Assembly (NCBI GenBank): GCA_022559845.1 | Contig: CM040117.1 | Coordinates: forward strand, 81,790,559-81,854,558 | Length of the DNA stretch: 64,000 nt | Direction of reading: 5' to 3' | From: Amorphophallus konjac | Taxonomy: Eukaryota; Streptophyta; Magnoliopsida; Alismatales; Araceae | Shown: positions 57,388 to 64,000 of the stretch, one piece after another | Position numbering within the stretch: the stretch's first letter is position 1 | Layout of the letters: each line of letters opens with the position of its first letter | Notes under the pieces: model-generated | The model's input: the letters and a program-made list of their open reading frames with translations, nothing else | Told to the model about the DNA's origin: nothing | Database searches by the model: none | Position numbers and translations under genes: made by a program

Positions 57388-57841
57388 CTAACCTCTCTCT
57401 TTTGGATCTTCAACGTACCATACTTGCTCTATTTGAGAGGCTAAGACAAAAGGCTCTGTGGTTTTCAATCTACAAGTGGGATTGACAAGGGTAAAGTTTC
57501 TTTCACATTTAATGCCCCAATTAACATCAATCCAATCACACTTGAAGAGCAAAATTCTCATCTCTCCATAGTAATTCAATTCTAAAATTTCATTGATGAA
57601 CCCATAATAAACCAATTCACCATGAATGGGTTTTTTGTCCTTTGCACTGGCAAAACTTGACGTTTGAGCAGACAATACCACCCCACTATTTTGTGTCACC
57701 CAACGAGATTCAACCTCTTGTGTGAAAAAGTGAAAACCATTGATGATGCATGCATCATATTTCTTCACCATAGGTATTGGGCCATCTTTCAACCACCGGA
57801 TATTAGATGATATGGCCTCTTCACAATGTTCTTGCAAAAAA
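57388..57841 (-). pseudogene. TNP2 transposase, C-terminal DUF4216 part
   Basis: The minus-strand frame reads YYGFINEILELNYYGEMRI, LLFKCDWIDVNWGIKCE, and PFVLASQIEQVWYVEDPKE, the conserved C-terminal (DUF4216) part of the large CACTA transposase. The reading frame would continue to the right, but a LINE poly-A tail begins at 57842, so the catalytic part is separated. The stop is at 57388, directly after EDPKERG; usual family members continue past this point, so the stop may be premature or precede an intron. Confidence 0.82.
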
Positions 57842-58109
57842 TTTTTTTTTAGTAAAAGCATCTATTTGGAACGAAGCGAGAGTGCACCCCCTATCCAGAG
57901 GAAGGGAATGTGCTCACTCCACCTTCGGGCCAAAGAGATAAAATTTTTATTAAAAATAGGTAACAATTTTACAAACCACCGAGGCATCCCCCTGAAGAAC
58001 ACAAAGGAAAGGAAAAGCAAAGCCACACACGCCGGATGTGGATATTCGGAAGACCACTAGCATCCGCAATGGCATACCCTTTAGCTAGGGCCAGAAGGTC
58101 CCTTTTAGA

Positions 58110-59161
58110 TAGAAATTAATTATTGACACCTGTATGAATAGCATTGTTGGCCAAGGCATCAGTGAGCTGATTGCCTTCTCAGAAGACATGCTCAATGGGA
58201 CAAGGGAACAAGGCCAAGATGTTCTGCAGCGCACTCCACCATATGAATGTATAGACTTTGAAAGACACTGCAAGAACAATATGATGCTATGTACAGACTT
58301 GGGCTGTACAGACTTGCTGCCTAGTCGATGTACAGACTTCCTATATGTTCAAGTCCAATGTATAGACTTGCTGAGATATGCACCTGAAGAATGTACAGGC
58401 TCTAAGCGTGAATGATGCAGTGATGTATAGACTTTGCAAATGTTCATGCTACCAATGTATAGACTTGCTATGCTTACGCATGGACCAAGTCTGTATAGAC
58501 TTTGATGCAATGCATGAACAAGAAGGCGATGTACAGACTTCTTAACAGACACATGCAATGCAATGCACTGATGTAGTATATGCACAGAAGAAGCAATGCA
58601 CCGATGCACCTGAATAATGTACAGACTTCTTAACAGACGCATGCAACAACTGTTTGCACTGATGCAGTATATGCACAGAAGAAGCAATGCACCGATGCAA
58701 TGTATGCACAAAGCAGATATTGAACTGAAGCAATGGATGTATAGACTTGATATCTGACAGAATGTAATGCATCGACCAAGTGTTTGCATATGCAGTAACT
58801 AGCAGTAATGCATGTACACTAAACACAATGAATGGCTCACTGTGAAACTCTCACTGTGTTGCTATCATCAAAAAAAGATACCATATGCTTGTGCCTAAGG
58901 GGCACAATAGCAAGGACCAAGGAGGATGACCCTTATGCTTTAGCATATTAACCAGAGCTAGAGAGTTAGTGAATATAGCCGAGACAGGGATGGAATGAAA
59001 CACCACAAGACGAAGGCCATCGAGGAGAGCCCGACCTTCAGCAGCCATATTCGAACCATGTCCACAATAATAGGAAAACCCAAGAAACAACTGGCCATCA
59101 AATTTCTGAAACAGCCACCACCCGCTGAAGGGCCCAGGTTACCTTTACTGGCGCCATCCAC
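58110..59161 (-). pseudogene. LINE-2 RNase H domain, split by a 634-bp insert
   Basis: Right part: MDGASKGNLGPSAGGGCFRN (first Asp near 59160), a frame change, then EGRALLDGLRLVVFHSIPVS (Glu) and FTNSLALVNMLKHKGHPPWS down to 58880. Left part: SSEKAISSLMPWPTML lies in one frame, and the RNase H end (EGNQLTDALANNAI) in another, at 58140-58200. The insert at 58246-58879 interrupts between the Asp region and the C-terminal motif; without it and one target copy the frame runs across the junction. Confidence 0.82.
58246..58879 (+). mobile_element. 634-bp insert with TGTAYAGACTT repeats and 8-bp TSD
   Basis: Flanked by the direct repeat ACCATATG (58238-58245 and 58880-58887). It holds about 12 copies of TGTACAGACTT or TGTATAGACTT, and two copies of a ~100-bp unit with CTTAACAGACGCATGCAA and AGAAGAAGCAATGCACCGAT. 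The right end is ATCATCAAAAAAAGAT. No terminal inverted repeats, tRNA-type A/B boxes or coding domain are seen. An 8-bp duplication suggests a hAT-like or SINE-like mechanism, but the ends fit neither well. Confidence 0.75.
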
Positions 59162-59194
59162 ATGCAGCCAATATGCAACGGCCGGAGGGTTCCA

Positions 59195-59900
59195 TCAGAC
59201 ATCAGAGTAATCCAGCCTCTTATGCCTGATGTAAAAACCATAAACCTGAAATTTTTGAAGCAGATGAAGGCGCACACCATGCTGGAAGACAGTGTGATGC
59301 AGGGCGTGTGACACCTCTATTTGGATCCGATCAGCCAGACGCTGAAAGCTAATCTGATGCCCCTCAAACCGACGGCTGCATCTGGACTTCCAGATTTCCA
59401 AGATGATCAACAAGACCACTAACAAAGACATAAAGCCCTGTGGGCGATGGGGAGAGGCCCAAGTGACAATATCCCAAAGCCTGCAAGCTATCGAGGTAGA
59501 TTGAGTGCAGTGATCATCCAGCAGAGGCGTGAATTTAGCCCAAAGGAACTTGGCCAATTCACTATCAATGAAGAGATGATCAGCATCTTCCGTGGTAGGG
59601 GACGAGACGCAGCAGACATAGCGAGATGCCATGTGAATCCCAAAATTTTGGATATAGGAATCTAAAGGCACCGCTTGCTTCAAAAGCTTCCAACAGAATA
59701 GAGACACTCACAGGGGGAATTTTTGGTTCCACAGCTTGACAAGTGAAGATGGTTCCACCTGACCTCTGATATAAGTGAAGGTAGATTTGGTATCAAATGC
59801 GCCAGAAGGAGTCTGTACCCAGATAGGAATATCCACCCCAGGCTGAGTGATAAATTGTCAGAGTTCAGGAAGTAGTGAGAGGTCTGCAAACGGCTGCCAC
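59195..59900 (-). pseudogene. LINE-2 zinc-binding (zf-RVT) domain
   Basis: MSLFCWKLLKQAVPLDSYIQ starts the conserved part; CCVSSPTTEDADHLFIDSEL follows (Cys/His positions), then AKFLWAKFTPLL. A second stretch, LEIWKSRCSRRFEGHQISF, matches the spacer before RNase H. Typical of plant L1 ORF2 C-termini. Confidence 0.78.
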
Positions 59901-60202
59901 ACCGGATGTAGAGGGTCAGAGAGTGCCGCTTGAACAGAGATATCTTGAACCGCAGGATGATCTTGAAGAGGAATCACATCTATAAGAGGCCGATCCTTGT
60001 ACCAGATATCCTTCAAAAAATTAGTGGTGGCACTGTTCTGAAAAATTGAGCAAGAACCCACTAGAAGAATAGATCGCGCTCGTTCAAAATCTTGGGCTTT
60101 TATACCAGCAGGATATGGGAGGCAACAGTCCATAATATGGCGCCCTTGAAGGTATTTATGTCTAATGTAATCAGCCCAAAGAGAAGACCCATGCAGTGAA
60201 TG

Positions 60203-60502
60203 CTAGAGCTGTTTGACATACAAACATAATTGAATCTCAGAGAGACAATGGATCCCCAGCCCACCTTCAGATAAAGGGTGACAAATAATGTCCCATGCTA
60301 CCCAATGTTTTCGATGGGAGGCTTCTAGCCCTTGCCCAAAGAAATTTGTGTAGACCTTTTCAATGCTCTTCACTATCGTATAGGGAATAGCAGAAGCACT
60401 GGCAGTGTATATAGGGATCGATGTAAGGACCGATCGGATCAACGTTACTCTTCCTACTTGGGAAAAAAATCTGCCTTGCCAACCTACAAGTTTGGAAAAA
60501 AT
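60203..60502 (-). pseudogene. LINE-2 RT thumb region, truncated by insertion
   Basis: IFSKLVGWQGRFFSQVGRV, TLIRSVLTSIPIYTASA, and HWVAWDIICHPLSEGGLGIH are the conserved RT thumb and following text of L1-type LINEs. The catalytic part should lie further right but the chromovirus LTR begins at 60503. Confidence 0.82.
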
Positions 60503-62899
60503 TGTCACGCCCCGAGTGCGGAAGATACCCGGAGATGCGCGACGTGTCTATATCAATCATATCAATCAGAGTGGTCGTGTATTCGACGCAAAGACAGAGA
60601 TGCGCAAAATAGCAAGATAACCCAATCCTTTATTTCATAATGGATAGACTATTACAAATCCAATACTCTGTTTAATAAAAAGGAAAAGAATACATATTTG
60701 ACTCAAGAAACTAAAGGAAAGACTAGACGACACTTGAGCAGCTCTATCACTTTCACAATTGAACATTCCCATCCGATTGACTTCCATCGTCGTCGGACTT
60801 ACCTGAAAAGTACAAAGGGACAAACGGAATGAGCGAACGCTCAGTACGAAATTATATCTCAAGTACTAGCAAGGGGTTTAAGTAATTACATCTTTCATGA
60901 ATGCAATAAAGCTATGCATGCTCGCATAAAACGACAAGATAGAGAGAATGTAATATCAAGAAATAAGATGAACTTAATCATGAACTTCCAACAAGATGAC
61001 AAGTGTATTCAACGTATTCAAGCAAGCACGTTTAACAAGTCATGTCAAGAACTTTGGCTATCATGTATCAAGCAAGTAAATTACCCTTTTTCGGGCCACG
61101 CATTTCATGTAAAGTCAAGTACGATTCAAGTACAAGATATGTGTGGAATGTCCAATCAAGCAAGTCAAGTACTCGGTATAATGCCAGATACCTTATCATT
61201 TTAACTCCCATGGGCACAAGTACTTTCGGGTGCTCCTCCCAGGACGAGATCGGGCCCTATATGCACAGGCATTTATCATGTATTTTTGACATCCACTCTT
61301 GTTTATATACCCAATATAGAGTTTCAATATTCAAGCTTGTAGACATGTATGCCAACTTTGACAGAATAGAGTCCAAAAATATGACAAAGGACATAGATTG
61401 TCGATAATAACGGTAAAATCACGATATCAATAAAACTAGGTAGAATATGGTTCCCTTAACTTAGGTCCCATGACAAATCAATATGGACATTCTTTATATA
61501 GAATTGAGGTCCACATAAACATTAGATCAAGCAAGATACCCTCATTCTTATCATAGAATTGAGGTTTACAAGAACGACATGATATGGCATGATATCATCA
61601 TCCCATTAAGAATTTCTTATGATATACTCTTTGTATAATCATAAGGGCCGGTGTACCATGTTTCTTTAGATTGACATGGCAAGGATCGTGTAATGGATTT
61701 TTAGGGTACAACCAGCTCAGTCGGCCTTGAGGGAATCCAAGGCTACGAGGAGTCTTACGGAGGTCTCTATGACTAACTCGCTAGTCCAAAGGAACGGAAT
61801 GTCCAATGGAGAGCTTGTATGTCAATGAGAGTTGAGTGTGATCGATGAAACAACGTGAAACGTGGGACTATACTCACGGAGTGGAGAATAGTGCCGATAT
61901 ATATATTATATAACATATGAAATCATCGGTTAACAAAAACAGGGAAAAATCAGTTTTACAGTAAAATAACGACTTAGGTCAAGTCGTTTCTCAAGTAATT
62001 AACGCCTAACAGAAGGGCGTTTACATATTTCTATTTTACAGAATTTTAATAATTTTATTAATTCATGAAAAACACGCCCTAGTCAGGGGCGTTAGTCAGG
62101 TAAGTAACGCCTAACATAAGGGCGTTTACATATGTTCCGTTTTGCAGAATTTCATTATTTCAATAATTTATATAAAACGCGCCCTGGACAGGGGCGTTTC
62201 TTCAGAGTTGACGACTATATAAGCAGGCGTCTCATTATTTAAATATTTGACAGAATATAAATAATTTTCAGGATTTATTTAAAACACGCCCTGGAAAGGG
62301 GCGTTACTGTTTAATTTTATTTTACAGGATATACATAGTTCAGGAATTTACAGAAAACGCGCCCTAGAAAGGGGCGTTTCTTTTCAATTTACGCCCTGTG
62401 ATGGGGCGTTAACAGGTGTAAAATGACGTTGTCAAGGTCGTGAATTCAAGGAATTTACAATATTTCAACAATAAATTTCCAAGATAGGAGACATGATCAT
62501 GACAAGAAAATTAGCAGGAATTTACAGGTAGAGTCATGCAAGATATTAGAATCGATATTTCATATTTATTAATTTTAAACAGGATCAATTATTGATTACA
62601 TGCGATTGTTCATGAAATTAACGCCTGTATACAAGGCGTATACTTTTAATTAACGACCACTGTGATGGTCGTTTCTTTTAAAGTAGCGCCCTATTCAAGG
62701 GCGTTTCTTGAAAAATTTACAGAAAACGTATTAAAACTACATGCAAACTGTATAAATATATCATGCATGGTGCTTCTTATATTTATTTTTAGTTTGGGCT
62801 ACGAGACTTGAGAAAATCCTACCTTAAAGGGTTGATTTGGAGATAACCGTGAAGGGTCTGTAAGAATTAAAGATGCAGCAGATGTTGGATGAAGATGAT

Positions 62900-63138
62900 G
62901 AAGAACCTTGTTCTTCACGTTACAGAACCTGTAGAGGAAGAGAAAAAGAAAGAAGATGAAGATGTTAATAATCTTCACAGATGTAACCGAAGCTAGGACA
63001 AATAATGAAGAACATAACCTTGTTCTTTACTCAAGCACCAGATCCTTATCCTGCATTAAAGGAGAAGAATAATAATCAATATTCTTCATGCGGCTGTAAA
63101 CAGAAGGGCAAAAGAAATAAGAAGAACGTATGTTCTTC
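62900..63138. repeat. GAAGAAY...RTTCTTC hairpins in the LTR
   Basis: Five hairpins: 62900-62916, 62958-62976, 63007-63028, 63064-63087 and 63121-63138. Arms GAAGAAC/GTTCTTC, GAAGAT/ATCTTC and GAAGAATA/TATTCTTC differ and compensate. They lie just downstream of the minus-strand TATA box, hence probably within the transcript. Confidence 0.75.
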
Positions 63139-63190
63139 ACTTACCGTGTAGCAGTAGATCGATCAAATGGTTTAGGGTTGGATCGATCGG

Positions 63191-63203
63191 GTATATTTAT
63201 AGG
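63191..63203 (-). promoter_or_regulatory. TATA box of the Tekay-type LTR
   Basis: Minus strand reads CCTATAAATATACC. It leaves about 2.7 kb of transcribed LTR, an unusual proportion, so the assignment is moderate. Confidence 0.45.
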
Positions 63204-63671
63204 ATTTTAGAGTCCTAACAAAGGTAGTGTTTGATTGAGGGTAATATATCCCTAATAGAGTCCTTACTCTAATAGACACTTACTAGATTAGGTTAATCTT
63301 TCCCTGGATAAGCTCTGGGTTCGAACGGGTCACGAACTGAATTAACGCCTTAGGTCAGGGCGTCGATTCTTTAATTAACGACCTAGTTCAGGTCGTTTCT
63401 TAAGAAACGCCATGTATAAGGGCATTCCTTGTTTTTAAAACACGCCTAATATGTGGGCGTTTCTTTCACTTACCTATTTGGTCGCGTGAGAGTTGACGAC
63501 CACATTCGTGGGCGTCCTTTCTTTAGTCACGCCGTATGTAGAGGCGTTTCTTTTTAAATTAACGCCTTACTTAGAGGCGTTATCTTTAATTTGTTTTATT
63601 TTGTCTGTATTACTTCTGTAATATGTATGTTTTTAATTTTATTTCAATATTCATTTATCAGGGTTGCTACA

Positions 63672-63680
63672 CCCTCCCCC
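63672..63680 (-). promoter_or_regulatory. Polypurine tract of the Tekay-type element
   Basis: Minus strand GGGGGAGGG directly before the LTR start TGTAGCAACCC. Confidence 0.85.
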
Positions 63681-63747
63681 ACTTAAAAAGAATTTGGTCC
63701 CCAAATTCAATATATATAATTATACACGTGGAGAGTGTATATACCTC

Positions 63748-64000
63748 TTAGAATAACTCGGGAAATCGTTTCTTCATAGATTCCTCGGTCTCCCATGTCG
63801 CTTCGCGTTCGGGATTCTTATTCCATTGCACCTTGAGCATGTGAATAACCTTATTCCTTAGAGCTCGTATTTCTCGATCTAAGATCTTCATAGGCTTCTG
63901 TTCATAGGTGAGATCTTTCTGGATCACCAGATCTCTATGTTCAATAATATGAGATGGATCGTGCACATACTTCTTCAACATAGATATGTGAAATACATTA
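63748..64000 (-). CDS. Tekay/Del integrase C-terminus with chromodomain (partial)
   Basis: The frame is open to the window edge; in-frame sequence continues upstream (VFHIS before MLKKYV), so the Met at 63981 is internal. HDPSHIIEHRDLVIQKDLTY, then ILDREIRALRNKVIHMLKVQ, then WNKNPEREATWETEESMKKR and FPELF with the stop at 63748-63750. This matches the end of Del/Tekay integrases, where the chromodomain directs insertion to heterochromatin. No disruption is visible in this part. It is 67 bp from the purine tract, as expected. Confidence 0.9.
   Translation of the reverse strand, partial: NVFHISMLKKYVHDPSHIIEHRDLVIQKDLTYEQKPMKILDREIRALRNKVIHMLKVQWNKNPEREATWETEESMKKRFPELF

Larger units (their letters stand above)
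51212..57841 (-). mobile_element. CACTA (En/Spm) transposon, left terminus and genes, interrupted
   Basis: The left end is CACTACAAGAAAACTGGG at 51212, the CACTA-class terminal repeat, followed by subterminal repeats. Minus-strand coding remains at 53750-57841 match CACTA proteins: a TNP1-like region, a ULP1-type peptidase and the C-terminal part of TNP2. The expected right end is outside the window because a LINE and a chromovirus are inserted in TNP2. I assume the terminus and the genes belong to one element; the distance (about 2.5 kb) and other insertions between them leave this open. Confidence 0.7.
57842..60502 (-). mobile_element. Second L1-type LINE, cut at its RT by a chromovirus
   Basis: The T run at 57842-57850 is the element's poly-A tail on the minus strand. 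Then come a 3' region sharing GAGAGTGCACCCCCT with the first LINE and ORF2 remains in order RNase H, zinc-binding domain and the end of RT, reaching 60502. There the LTR of another element begins, so the 5' part continues outside the window. Inserted in the TNP2 gene. Confidence 0.88.
61969..63590. repeat. Dispersed AACGCC...GGCGTT hairpins in the LTR
   Basis: About 18 short palindromes of 20-26 bp. Arms include AACGACTT/AAGTCGTT (61969-61989), AACGCC/GGCGTT (62002-62022 and others), CGCCCT/AGGGGCG, AACGACC/GGTCGTT (63376 region) and ACGCC/GGCGT. Loops and spacers are unrelated. Arm sequence changes while complementarity is retained. Confidence 0.8.
60503..63671 (-). repeat. 3' LTR of a Tekay/Del-type chromovirus
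   Basis: 3169 bp from TGTCACGCCCCGAG to GGGTTGCTACA on the plus strand. On the minus strand it starts TGTAGCAACCC right after a purine tract and ends in GGGGCGTGACA. The length fits the Tekay/Del lineage. It has a minus-strand TATA (63191-63203, complement of GTATATTTATAG) and two hairpin families (61969-63590 and 62900-63138). The 5-bp left flank is AAAAT (60498-60502); the other flank is outside the window. Confidence 0.85.

Noticed and set aside
1..64000. tRNA genes or ordinary host protein genes
   Set aside because: I saw no A/B box pairs with cloverleaf arms and no coding region with a non-transposon domain. Small or intron-rich genes could still be missed by eye.

Overview
The window is repeat-rich nuclear DNA of a flowering plant. 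The evidence is the mobile element content: two Ty3/gypsy chromoviruses, a Ty1/copia element, two L1-type LINEs, a Cassandra-type TRIM carrying 5S rRNA-derived LTRs, and a CACTA (En/Spm) transposon. I see no ordinary host gene. The species cannot be named from this sequence. Percentages below are counts made by eye.

Layout. Positions 1-10980 hold many short degenerate tandem arrays with periods of about 40, 48, 79, 80 or 100 bp. Three spaced copies of a block with three covarying hairpins lie at 7446-9640. A chromovirus (10986-20576, minus strand, TSD TCAAC, LTRs about 2.1 kb) is inserted into these arrays, which resume at 20582-23070. Non-coding, hairpin-rich sequence follows to 26311. A 5'-truncated LINE (26324-30562, minus strand, 12-bp TSD with one mismatch) comes next, then another ~42-bp array (30580-31890). 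A Ty1/copia element (32419-41573, plus strand, TSD CTCCC, LTRs about 1.59 kb and about 2.7% diverged) carries four structured hairpins in its leader. Positions 41579-47810 are fragments of other LTR elements. The Cassandra-like TRIM is at 47816-48536. More LTR-like fragments follow, and then a CACTA terminus at 51212.

The right third is a stack of nested insertions. CACTA genes on the minus strand (TNP1-like, ULP1-like protease, TNP2 C-terminal part; 53750-57841) are interrupted by a LINE (57842-60502). That LINE carries a 634-bp insert with an 8-bp TSD (58246-58879) and is itself cut at 60502 by a Tekay/Del-type chromovirus. Only the 3' LTR of that chromovirus (60503-63671) and the end of its integrase (63748-64000) are inside the window.

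Function. The coding parts of both complete LTR elements carry many stop codons, so they could only move in trans. The most unusual signal is structural. Three unrelated places (7550-9625, 35584-35896 and 61969-63590) contain families of short hairpins whose outer arms change sequence while staying complementary. Most minisatellites in the first 32 kb also have a palindromic core in each monomer. Either RNA/DNA structure is being maintained, or arm-to-arm correction within palindromes is producing compensatory changes.
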